NCBI GenBank assembly: GCA_041397825.1
Contig: JAWKVX010000007.1
Span: 248,001-312,000 of the forward strand
Length of the DNA: 64,000 nucleotides
Direction: 5' to 3'
Source: JANNSX01 sp041397825
Lineage (GTDB): Bacteria > Pseudomonadota > Alphaproteobacteria > Rhizobiales > Hyphomicrobiaceae
Shown: in pieces, positions 1-9,052 of the stretch
Layout of the letters: each line of letters starts with the position of its first letter
Position numbering within the stretch: the first letter of the stretch is position 1
Program-made: the position numbers and the translations under genes
The notes under the pieces: generated by a model
Database searches by the model: none
Told to the model about the DNA's origin: nothing
What the model saw: only the letters and a program-made list of their open reading frames with translations

Positions 1-342
1 GACTACGAGGCGGCCGAGAGCGGTTTCTCTCAGTTCCTCAAGGTCTATCCGAAGAGCAAGCTCGCCGGAAACGCCCAGTATTGGCTGGGCGAGACCCACT
101 ATGTGCGCGGCAACTACAAGGCGGCCGCGGATGCCTTCCTCACAGGGTACAAGAAATTCCGCAAGGGACAGAAGGCGCCCGACAGCCTCATGAAGCTTGC
201 CATGGCGCTGTCGCGGCTCGGCGAGAAGGAAGCCGCCTGCTCGGCCTTCGCGGCGCTCGAGAACGAATTTCCGAAGCTACAAGCCCAGCTCCGGCGTCGC
301 GCCGATTCCGAGCGTGAGCGCGCCGGATGCGCGAGCGGATGA
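1..342 (+). CDS. cpoB: Cell division coordinator CpoB / Tol-Pal accessory YbgF, C-terminal part
   Basis: This is an open frame entering from the left edge, so only the last 113 residues are present. They form tetratricopeptide repeats of the YbgF/CpoB type: FLKVYP, then AQYWLGETHY, then a repeat with YKAAADAF and a final repeat with LMKLAMALSRLGEKEAA. In this family the periplasmic TPR domain binds TolA and couples outer-membrane constriction to septal peptidoglycan synthesis. The gene is followed directly by tilS, whose ATG overlaps its stop codon; a tol-pal-cpoB-tilS-ftsH order is common in alphaproteobacteria. The tol and pal genes would be expected just left of the window. The N-terminal coiled coil and signal peptide cannot be seen. 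Confidence 0.85.
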   Translation, partial: DYEAAESGFSQFLKVYPKSKLAGNAQYWLGETHYVRGNYKAAADAFLTGYKKFRKGQKAPDSLMKLAMALSRLGEKEAACSAFAALENEFPKLQAQLRRRADSERERAGCASG

Positions 343-1646
343 GCGCTGGGCCGATCGCCGAGAGCGAATTGGCCGGCCTCTTCTCCGGGTTCGAAGATCT
401 CCAAGCGATCGGCCTCGCCGTTTCCGGTGGCCCGGACAGCATGGGGCTCATGCATCTCTATGCGCGCTGGCGGCAACTTTACCGGCCGGATCAGCGGGCG
501 ATGGTGCTGACCGTCGATCACGGCCTCCGGCCCGAGTCGGCTGCAGAATCGGCGGCGGTGGTCGAGGCGGCCCGACAGCTCGGCTTCACAGCCGAAGCCC
601 TGCATTGGACGGGTTCCAAGCCGATGACGGGGATCCAGGAAGCGGCGCGGGCTGCCCGCTATCGACTGCTCGGCGAGGCGGCGCGACGCCATGGGCTCGA
701 TGGGCTCGTCACCGCGCATACCGAGGATGACCAGGCGGAGACGCTCTTGATGCGGCTCGCGCGAGGGAGCGGCCTCGACGGACTTGCCGGCATGGCAAAT
801 GCCACCCGGATCGGAGACAGCAGTGTCAGGCGCCCACTGCTCGGGGTGGCCAAATCCCGACTGATGGCGACGCTCGACGCCAAGGGCGTTTCCTACAGTG
901 TGGACCCAAGCAATACGGACCCGCGCTTCGAGCGGCCGCGTCTCAGGGCTGTCTGGCCGGCCCTCGAGAGCATTGGCCTGACGGCTTCCCGCCTGGCCCG
1001 CAGCGCCGGGCGGCTCGAGCGGGCCCGGCAGGCGCTCGAGATGGTGAGCGACCAGTGGGCCGGTATGGCTGTGACGGTGGATGCTTGCGGCGTGGCCACG
1101 GTGGACGTGCAACTCCTCGCTGACGCACCGGAGGAAATCGTGGTTCGCCTGATCCAGCGACTGGTCGCCTCCGTTGGTGGCAGCGACGCACCACCGAGCC
1201 TTGCCAAGATCGAGTCGCTCGCCGGCTGGCTGGTCGTGGCCCAAGAGGGAGGTCGCACGCTCGGCCGGACCATCGTCACGCTCGCGTGCAATGGCGGCGG
1301 CCGCCGCGCCGCGTTCTGCCGCGAGACCGGGCGGGAGCCACTGCCGGTGGTCTCGCTCGGCCCGGGCGAAACGCTACTGTGGGACGGTCGGTTTCACGTC
1401 ACGCTCGAGGCGGGGCGCGATCCGGTCGAGGTGAGGCCGCACGCCCCGGACGGCGGGGGCCGCGACGCGCCGTGGGCGTTGGCAGCGACCCCGGTCGCGG
1501 TCCGGGACGGCGTCGTCGTTGCCTCGCTGCTTGCCCCGGACGCCTCCGAAAGGGCTGGTATCCGGCTGGCTTTCGCGGGTCGCGACGCCATCTTTGCGGC
1601 CGGCGACACCAGGAAACCCAAAAATAAGCCAAAAACAGGAAGATGA
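339..1646 (+). CDS. tilS: tRNA(Ile)-lysidine synthase TilS
   Basis: TilS converts the wobble cytidine of the CAU-anticodon tRNA-Ile to lysidine, using ATP and lysine, so that it reads AUA. The N-type ATP-pyrophosphatase P-loop SGGPDS is at residues 29-34 from the chosen start. HTEDDQAET and RPLLGVAKSRL, both typical of the family, follow. The 435-residue length fits an enzyme with the catalytic core and an additional C-terminal region. The ATG at 339 overlaps the cpoB stop in an ATGA arrangement; an in-frame ATG at 327 would add four residues. Translational coupling to cpoB is likely. The C-terminal third is Arg/Gly-rich and less recognisable. Confidence 0.93.
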   Translation: MSAGPIAESELAGLFSGFEDLQAIGLAVSGGPDSMGLMHLYARWRQLYRPDQRAMVLTVDHGLRPESAAESAAVVEAARQLGFTAEALHWTGSKPMTGIQEAARAARYRLLGEAARRHGLDGLVTAHTEDDQAETLLMRLARGSGLDGLAGMANATRIGDSSVRRPLLGVAKSRLMATLDAKGVSYSVDPSNTDPRFERPRLRAVWPALESIGLTASRLARSAGRLERARQALEMVSDQWAGMAVTVDACGVATVDVQLLADAPEEIVVRLIQRLVASVGGSDAPPSLAKIESLAGWLVVAQEGGRTLGRTIVTLACNGGGRRAAFCRETGREPLPVVSLGPGETLLWDGRFHVTLEAGRDPVEVRPHAPDGGGRDAPWALAATPVAVRDGVVVASLLAPDASERAGIRLAFAGRDAIFAAGDTRKPKNKPKTGR

Positions 1647-1683
1647 TGCGCGGCGGCCGGCAAAACGGCGCATGTCCACGGTC

Positions 1684-1712
1684 TTGGCAGCGGGCGAACG
1701 GGCACCTATGTT
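1684..1712 (+). promoter_or_regulatory. Candidate sigma70-type promoter for ftsH
   Basis: TTGGCA at 1684-1689 and TATGTT at 1707-1712 are separated by 17 bases, about 100 bases before the ftsH ATG. The match is by eye only; a heat-shock promoter would also be reasonable for ftsH but I see no convincing one. Confidence 0.4.
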
Positions 1713-1810
1713 AATCTCGGCTCACTACACCAGCGGTGTGGACCTGAAAGATCATGTACAACCGCAACCCGGAGCCGCCGCCTGTCTGAGGCTGCCAGCT
1801 AGGATCTGAG

Positions 1811-3739
<1,929 letters not shown>

Positions 3740-3768
3740 CGCCTGCGGGTGAGCCCATCACATGTTCA

Positions 3769-3799
3769 AGCCCCGTCCGACACCCTCGGGCGGGGCTTT
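3769..3799 (+). terminator. Intrinsic terminator after ftsH
   Basis: A 12-bp GC-rich stem with one G:U pair (arms 3769-3780 and 3786-3797) and a five-base loop ends in TTTC, 30 bases after the ftsH stop. This separates ftsH from the nuo operon. Confidence 0.75.
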
Positions 3800-3919
3800 C
3801 CGCATCCGACGTCGGCTGCGGCACTGCAGGCGCCGGCCGGGGGTTGAGGGGTTCCTCGAACGCCGCTACAGTCCCGGCGCGTTTCAACGCGTCGCCTGCC
3901 ATCGCGGAGCCCGCCCGTC

Positions 3920-4285
3920 ATGTCCGAGCTTCTGCTCGACTATCTGCCGGTTGCCATTTTCATCGCCATCGCGCTCGGTTTGGCGCTGGTGCTGCTGATC
4001 GTGCCGTTCATCATCGCCGTCCGCAACCCGGACACCGAGAAGGTCTCCGCTTACGAGTGCGGCTTCAATGCCTTCGACGACGCGCGTATGAAGTTCGATG
4101 TGCGCTTCTACCTTGTCTCCATCCTCTTCATCATCTTCGATCTCGAGGTCGCCTTCCTATTCCCCTGGGCGGTGGCCTTTAAGGAGGTCGGCGGCGTCGG
4201 CTTCTGGTCGATGATGATCTTCCTCGGCGTATTGACGATCGGTTTCGTCTATGAATGGCGGAAGGGAGCGCTCGAATGGGATTGA
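3920..4285 (+). CDS. nuoA: NADH-quinone oxidoreductase subunit A
   Basis: NuoA is a small membrane subunit of proton-pumping complex I at the junction of the peripheral and membrane arms. The 121-residue protein has three predicted helices (about 8-32, 62-85, 92-112). The conserved loop after helix 1 contains the cysteine motif YECGF, followed by KFDVRFYLVSILFIIFDLE with the acidic residue in helix 2. It starts the locus about 180 bases after ftsH. Its last codons overlap the nuoB start. Confidence 0.97.
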   Translation: MSELLLDYLPVAIFIAIALGLALVLLIVPFIIAVRNPDTEKVSAYECGFNAFDDARMKFDVRFYLVSILFIIFDLEVAFLFPWAVAFKEVGGVGFWSMMIFLGVLTIGFVYEWRKGALEWD

Positions 4286-4857
4286 TCCGTCCCGATGGCG
4301 CACTGGCCGGGCTGGCGCTTTATGAGCAGCCGGGGGAGGGCCGCAGCGCGGCCGATCGCGCCAACGACCCCTATTTCGCCGAGATGAAGGCCCGGCTCGA
4401 CGATCGCGGCTTCATCCTCACTTCCACGGACGACCTCATCAACTGGGCGCGAACCGGCTCGCTGATGTGGATGACATTCGGATTGGCCTGCTGCGCCGTG
4501 GAGATGATGCAGGCCTCGATGCCGCGCTACGATGTCGAGCGGTTCGGCTTCGCGCCGCGCGCGTCGCCCCGCCAATCGGACGTCATGATCGTCGCCGGCA
4601 CGCTGACCAACAAGATGGCGCCGGCGCTCCGCAAGGTCTACGACCAGATGCCGGAGCCGCGCTACGTCATCTCGATGGGTTCCTGTGCGAACGGCGGCGG
4701 CTACTATCACTATTCCTATGCCGTCGTCCGGGGCTGCGACCGTATCGTGCCGATCGACGTCTATGTGCCCGGCTGCCCGCCGACGGCCGAGGCGCTGGTC
4801 TACGGCATCCTGCTGTTGCAGAAGAAAATTCGCCGCACGGGCACGATCACACGCTAG
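4276..4857 (+). CDS. nuoB: NADH-quinone oxidoreductase subunit B (cluster N2)
   Basis: NuoB carries the terminal 4Fe-4S cluster N2 that reduces quinone. The four expected ligands are present: the tandem pair Cys72-Cys73 in GLACCAVEM, Cys137 in MGSCAN, and Cys167 in VPGCPPT. I chose the ATG at 4276, which overlaps the end of nuoA and follows a GAAGGGAG ribosome-binding site, over an upstream in-frame start at 4255. The product is 193 residues, a normal length for alphaproteobacteria. nuoC starts 11 bases downstream. Confidence 0.97.
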   Translation: MGLIRPDGALAGLALYEQPGEGRSAADRANDPYFAEMKARLDDRGFILTSTDDLINWARTGSLMWMTFGLACCAVEMMQASMPRYDVERFGFAPRASPRQSDVMIVAGTLTNKMAPALRKVYDQMPEPRYVISMGSCANGGGYYHYSYAVVRGCDRIVPIDVYVPGCPPTAEALVYGILLLQKKIRRTGTITR

Positions 4858-4868
4858 CGAGTGCACCG

Positions 4869-5471
4869 ATGGCTCAGTCCCTGACCGACCTCAAGGCCCA
4901 TCTCGAGACCCGGCTCGGCGCCGGGCTCGCCGGCGCATCGATCGCCTTCGGCGAGCTGACGCTGCAGGTGGCGCGGGACGGCATCGTCGAGGCGCTGACC
5001 TTGCTCCGTGACGACAGCCAGGCTCAGTTTCACGTACTGATCGACATCTGTGGTGTCGATTGGCCGGCCAGGGCCGAGCGGTTCGATGTCGTCTACCATC
5101 TTCTCTCGCCGCGCCTGAACCAAAGGATCCGCGTCAAGCTCACGACCGACGAGGATACGCCGGTGCCGAGCGCCATCGACGTCTTTCCGGCCGCCAACTG
5201 GTTCGAGCGCGAGGCCTACGACATGTACGGCATCCTGTTTTCGGGCCACCCCGATCTCCGCCGCATGCTCACCGACTACGGCTTCCGCGGCCATCCGCTC
5301 CGCAAGGACTTCCCACTGACGGGACATGTCGAGGTGCGTTACGACGACGAGCGCAAGCAGGTCGTCTATGAGCCAGTCAGGCTCACCCAGGAGTTCCGGA
5401 GCTTCGATTTCGAGAGCCCGTGGGAGGGCGTCGACTACCCGCTGCCAGGGGACGAGAAGGCCGGGGGCTGA
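4869..5471 (+). CDS. nuoC: NADH-quinone oxidoreductase subunit C
   Basis: NuoC is the 30 kDa peripheral-arm subunit packed against NuoD. Family motifs include DICGVDWP, the ERE-like segment NWFEREAYDMYGI, and HPDLRRMLTDYGF with GHPLRKDFPL. The start at ATG 4869 gives 200 residues; the open frame extends further upstream but only as a shadow of nuoB. nuoC and nuoD are separate genes here, unlike the fused nuoCD of enterobacteria. The next nuo gene is more than 900 bases away because a secreted-protein gene intervenes. Confidence 0.97.
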   Translation: MAQSLTDLKAHLETRLGAGLAGASIAFGELTLQVARDGIVEALTLLRDDSQAQFHVLIDICGVDWPARAERFDVVYHLLSPRLNQRIRVKLTTDEDTPVPSAIDVFPAANWFEREAYDMYGILFSGHPDLRRMLTDYGFRGHPLRKDFPLTGHVEVRYDDERKQVVYEPVRLTQEFRSFDFESPWEGVDYPLPGDEKAGG

Positions 5472-5670
5472 GCTCGCGGTCGGGCTCGACGGCGAAAGAC
5501 GGCTTTGCGCGAGCCGCTGCCACGCACGAGTGTCCACCGGGCGCCGCTCGGCCAGAGCGCTCCGTATCAACCACCGTTACCTTCATGAATTGAATCTGCC
5601 CGCGCCATTCAGCGAGTATTCTGTGTACGCGCACTATGTTGTGGTGGTCCGAGAATAAAGGAGAAAGACA

Positions 5671-6222
5671 ATGCTCTCGACGATAAAGCAGCCCCTCCTC
5701 GCCGCATTGGTCCTGATCGCCGGTGTCACCGCAGCCGGCGCAGAGCAGCGGACCTTCAACTCGCCGATGCATCCGGGCGGTAACCGTCTCGACTGGTGCC
5801 TCGACTGGGCAACCGGCTGCGGCAAGCCCGCTGCCGACCGCTACTGTCAGGCCGTCGGCTACAGCCACGCGACGAGCTTTGGCCAAGCCGCCAACGTGCC
5901 GCCCACGCGCCTGATCGGCACGGGAGCGGTTTGCGATCAGGCCGAATGTGACAGCTTCAGCTTCCTCACCTGCACTCGGCCCGATCCCCAGACCACCTAC
6001 AACAATCCCCAGCAGGGCGGCTATCGCCTCGACTGGTGTCTGTCCTGGGCGACCGACTGCGGCAAGCCCGCCGCCGACGCCTTCTGCCGTGCACAAGGGC
6101 ATCAGTCCGCAGCGGCCTTCCAGAAGGCGCCGAATGTGCCGCCAACCCGGCTCATCAGCACCGGAGCGGTCTGCGACCAGCCGGGCTGCGACAGCTTCGC
6201 CAAGATTGTCTGCAACAACTGA
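5671..6222 (+). CDS. Secreted protein with two six-cysteine repeats, inserted between nuoC and nuoD
   Basis: This 183-residue protein has a Sec signal peptide (hydrophobic core about 8-22, likely cleavage after AGA at residue 24) and two homologous domains. Cysteines 43, 50, 59, 88, 93 and 101 recur at 123, 130, 139, 168, 173 and 181, an exact 80-residue period. Shared blocks are RLDWCL.WAT.CGKPAAD, NVPPTRLI.TGAVCDQ and CDSF. Twelve regularly placed cysteines suggest disulfides in the periplasm or outside the cell. The start follows a strong AAAGGAG site. I recognise the repeat as a type seen in bacterial hypothetical secreted proteins but cannot assign a function. Nothing ties it biochemically to complex I; it may be a passenger gene or a separate transcription unit. 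Confidence 0.85.
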   Translation: MLSTIKQPLLAALVLIAGVTAAGAEQRTFNSPMHPGGNRLDWCLDWATGCGKPAADRYCQAVGYSHATSFGQAANVPPTRLIGTGAVCDQAECDSFSFLTCTRPDPQTTYNNPQQGGYRLDWCLSWATDCGKPAADAFCRAQGHQSAAAFQKAPNVPPTRLISTGAVCDQPGCDSFAKIVCNN

Positions 6223-6244
6223 CGTAGACGACTTGGCGGGCGAT

Positions 6245-6274
6245 TCGGACCGGGGCACCCGCACCCCGGTCCGA
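6245..6274 (+). terminator. Strong hairpin after the repeat-cysteine protein gene
   Basis: A perfect 11-bp inverted repeat (arms 6245-6255 and 6264-6274, eight-base loop) lies 22 bases after the stop codon of the secreted-protein gene. There is no T-tract, so it could be a Rho-assisted terminator or an mRNA-stabilising hairpin within the nuo transcript. Confidence 0.5.
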
Positions 6275-6384
6275 GCGCTCGTCGGATCACACTCGACTGG
6301 ATAGCGATGCGGCGCTGACGGGCTTGCCGGAGCGACATCGAAGCTCTATCCCAAAGCGGATAGTTCCTCGAGCGAGCCGACCAC

Positions 6385-7575
6385 ATGCCCGAAACCGATA
6401 TCCGCAACTTCACGATCAACTTTGGTCCGCAGCATCCGGCGGCCCATGGCGTGCTCCGCCTCGTCCTCGAGCTCGATGGAGAGGTCGTCGAGCGAGTCGA
6501 TCCACACATCGGCCTGCTCCATCGAGGCACAGAGAAGCTGATCGAGGCGAAGACCTATCTCCAGGCCATCCCCTATTTCGATCGGCTGGACTATGTCGCG
6601 CCGATGAACCAGGAGCACGCCTTCTGCCTGGCGATGGAGCGTCTTCTCGGTCTCGAGGTGCCCAAGCGCGGCCAGCTCATCCGCGTGCTCTATTCCGAGA
6701 TCGGGCGGTTGCTCTCCCACATCCTCAATGTGACCACGCAAGCCATGGACGTCGGCGCGCTGACCCCCCCGCTATGGGGCTTCGAGGAGCGCGAGAAGCT
6801 GATGGTCTTCTACGAGCGGGCCTCCGGGAGCCGAATGCACGCGGCCTATTTCCGCCCCGGTGGCGTGCATCAGGATCTGCCGCGCAAGCTCGTCGAGGAC
6901 ATCGCCAAGTTCTGCGAGACGCATCCGAAGGTTCTGGACGACATCGAGGGGCTGCTCACCGAGAACCGCATCTTCAAGCAGCGCAATGTCGACATCGGCG
7001 TGGTCTCGCTCGACGATGCCTTCGCTTGGGGGTTCTCGGGCGTTATGGTCAGAGGCTCTGGCGCGGCCTGGGATTTGCGCAAGGCCGAGCCCTATGAATG
7101 CTATTCGGAGCTCGACTTCGACGTGCCGGTCGGCCGCAACGGCGACTGCTTCGACCGCTATCTGATTCGCATGCAGGAGATGCGCCAGTCCGTCCGTATC
7201 ATGAAGCAGTGTTGCGAGAGACTCCTGTCCGGCGAGGGCACCGGCCCGCATGTCGCCGAGGACCACAAGATCGTGCCGCCGAATCGCGCCGAAATGAAGA
7301 GGTCGATGGAGGCGCTGATCCATCACTTCAAGCTTTACACAGAGGGCTTCCACGTGCCGGAAGGCGAGGTCTACGCGGCGGTAGAAGCGCCCAAGGGCGA
7401 GTTCGGCGTCTATCTCGTCGCCGACGGCTCGAACAAGCCCTATCGCTGCAAGATCAGGGCGCCGGGCTTCGCGCATCTCCAGGCCATGGATTTCCTCAAC
7501 CGCGGCCACATGCTGGCGGATGTCTCGGCGGTGCTGGGGAGCCTAGATATCGTATTCGGCGAGGTCGATCGGTAG
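6385..7575 (+). CDS. nuoD: NADH-quinone oxidoreductase subunit D
   Basis: NuoD is the 49 kDa subunit that, with NuoB, forms the quinone-binding pocket. Motifs include NFGPQHPAAHGVLR near the N-terminus (containing the quinone-site His), HIGLLHRGTEKL, and the C-terminal GSLDIVFGEVDR that ends the family. The 396-residue length is standard. It is separated from nuoC by the secreted-protein gene and a hairpin, so transcription from upstream would have to read through about 900 bases, or a second promoter must exist. Confidence 0.98.
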   Translation: MPETDIRNFTINFGPQHPAAHGVLRLVLELDGEVVERVDPHIGLLHRGTEKLIEAKTYLQAIPYFDRLDYVAPMNQEHAFCLAMERLLGLEVPKRGQLIRVLYSEIGRLLSHILNVTTQAMDVGALTPPLWGFEEREKLMVFYERASGSRMHAAYFRPGGVHQDLPRKLVEDIAKFCETHPKVLDDIEGLLTENRIFKQRNVDIGVVSLDDAFAWGFSGVMVRGSGAAWDLRKAEPYECYSELDFDVPVGRNGDCFDRYLIRMQEMRQSVRIMKQCCERLLSGEGTGPHVAEDHKIVPPNRAEMKRSMEALIHHFKLYTEGFHVPEGEVYAAVEAPKGEFGVYLVADGSNKPYRCKIRAPGFAHLQAMDFLNRGHMLADVSAVLGSLDIVFGEVDR

Positions 7576-7580
7576 GGCGA

Positions 7581-7679
7581 ATGGCGTTGAACGGTTGGTC
7601 GCTGCTCAGCGCGTTGGTCGGACTGATGGTTTCGGCGATTGTCGCCAGGCGGAGCCTCTCGGCGGCAAAGGGGCATTAG
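7581..7679 (+). CDS. Possible 32-residue membrane peptide downstream of nuoD
   Basis: An ATG five bases after the nuoD stop opens a 32-codon frame, MALNGWSLLSALVGLMVSAI followed by a basic end. It encodes one hydrophobic segment and then positive residues, consistent with a single-span membrane peptide. The ribosome-binding site is weak (GTAGGG). It is below the usual gene-calling length, and I do not recognise it. The combination of position, hydrophobicity and the adjacent similar ORF is the only support. Confidence 0.35.
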   Translation: MALNGWSLLSALVGLMVSAIVARRSLSAAKGH

Positions 7680-7689
7680 CTGCGGAGTC

Positions 7690-7815
7690 GTGACCGGATT
7701 TTGGGCGTTTCTTGCGGTTGGCATCATCGGCGGTTTTGCTCCGCACGTACGGCCCGTCGATCCAGTCATGTTCTGGCTATCGGCGAAACGGCATGGTCTG
7801 CCCTTTCGAGACTAG
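7690..7815 (+). CDS. Possible 41-residue membrane peptide upstream of nuoE
   Basis: A GTG at 7690 preceded by GCGGAG opens a 41-codon frame beginning MTGFWAFLAVGIIGGF, one hydrophobic segment, and ending in a polar stretch RHGLPFRD. Together with the preceding 32-codon ORF it fills most of the unusually long nuoD-nuoE gap. No family is recognised. Comparison with close relatives would decide whether it is translated. Confidence 0.35.
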   Translation: MTGFWAFLAVGIIGGFAPHVRPVDPVMFWLSAKRHGLPFRD

Positions 7816-7983
7816 GCGGATCGCGGCTTTGACGCGGGGCGGCGATCCCTGCCGGCAGATGCGTGCTCGGGTGGCGGCCGTCGCACTTGCGGCGTCAAGC
7901 CTCTAGCCATCCGCCAGCTGAGCCCTTAGAAGACAACCAGCACTTCCAGCCCGGCTTCGAGCCTCCTGCCGAGACCGTTTCCC

Positions 7984-9042
7984 ATGGCCGTCCGTCGCCT
8001 CTATCCTGACCAGCCTGCCAGCTTCGCCTTCACGCCCGAAAATCTTGCCTGGGCCAAGGCCAAGATCGCCGAATATCCGCTCGGCAAGCAGGCCTCCGCC
8101 GTCATCCCGCTGCTTTGGCGGGCGCAGGAGCAGGACGGCTGGGTGACGCGCCCGATGATCGAATCGATCGCTGGTATGCTCGGCATGGCCGACATTCGCG
8201 TGCTCGAGGTCGCGACTTTCTACACGATGTTCCAGTTGGCGCCCGTCGGCGCCAAGGCGCATGTGCAGGTCTGTGGTACGACGCCCTGCATGCTGCGGGG
8301 GGCCGAGGGGTTGAAGGAGGTCTGCCGGCGCCGCATTCATGCCGAGCCGCATCATCTGTCGGAGGACGGGGCTTTCTCCTGGGAGGAGGTCGAGTGTCTT
8401 GGCGCGTGCGTCAATGCGCCGATGGTGCAGGTCGGCAAGGACACGTGGGAGGATCTCACTCCCGAGACGTTCGAGCAGCTCCTCGATGGTTTTGCCGCCG
8501 GCCGGCCGCCGAAGCCTGGCCCGATGATCGACCGCCAGCTTTCGGCACCCGAGGGCGGCGAGACGACTCTGACTGATCCCAAGCTGTTCGATGGCAGCAT
8601 GATCGGCTCCTGGCGGTCACGCTTCGAGGCGGCGGAGAAGGCGAAGGCCGACGCGGCCGCCCAGGCCTCAGCTCAGCCAGCAGGCGGTAGCGGTGCTCCC
8701 GCGAGTGCGCCTGCGGCCCCACCCGCGGCCGCTCCTCAGCCCGCAGCCGCGTCTCCAGGAGGCGGCAAGCCGGAGCTGCTCACCGCGCCGCGCGGCGGCA
8801 AGGGCGACGACTTGAAGCTCATCTGGGGCGTTGCCGAGAAGCTGGAAGAGAAACTCAACGCCATGGGCATCTGGCATTTCGACCAGATCGCCAAGTGGAC
8901 ACCCGCCAACGTCGCATGGTTCGAGGCCGAGATGCAGGGCTTCGCCGGCCGCGTCGAGCGCGACAAATGGATCGAGCAATGCCAGAAGCTGGCCAGCGGC
9001 TGGCGTCCCGACAAGGACGTTGGCGAGCGGCCTAAGGATTGA
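7984..9042 (+). CDS. nuoE: NADH-quinone oxidoreductase subunit E with C-terminal extension domain
   Basis: NuoE is the 24 kDa thioredoxin-like subunit holding 2Fe-2S cluster N1a. All four ligands are present: Cys97 and Cys102 (VCGTTPCML), Cys138 and Cys142 (ECLGACVNAP). The usual protein ends near residue 170; this one is 352 residues. After the core comes a variable stretch, an Ala/Pro-rich linker (about 220-262) and a compact domain at about 275-337 (DDLKLIWGVAEKLEEKL, HFDQIAKWT, GRVERDKW). This domain closely resembles the C-terminus of S2 encoded at 33065-33265. Helix-hairpin-helix-like folds of this kind are known as rhizobial add-ons; their job in complex I is unknown. Confidence 0.95.
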   Translation: MAVRRLYPDQPASFAFTPENLAWAKAKIAEYPLGKQASAVIPLLWRAQEQDGWVTRPMIESIAGMLGMADIRVLEVATFYTMFQLAPVGAKAHVQVCGTTPCMLRGAEGLKEVCRRRIHAEPHHLSEDGAFSWEEVECLGACVNAPMVQVGKDTWEDLTPETFEQLLDGFAAGRPPKPGPMIDRQLSAPEGGETTLTDPKLFDGSMIGSWRSRFEAAEKAKADAAAQASAQPAGGSGAPASAPAAPPAAAPQPAAASPGGGKPELLTAPRGGKGDDLKLIWGVAEKLEEKLNAMGIWHFDQIAKWTPANVAWFEAEMQGFAGRVERDKWIEQCQKLASGWRPDKDVGERPKD

Positions 9043-9052
9043 TGGCCGAGAG

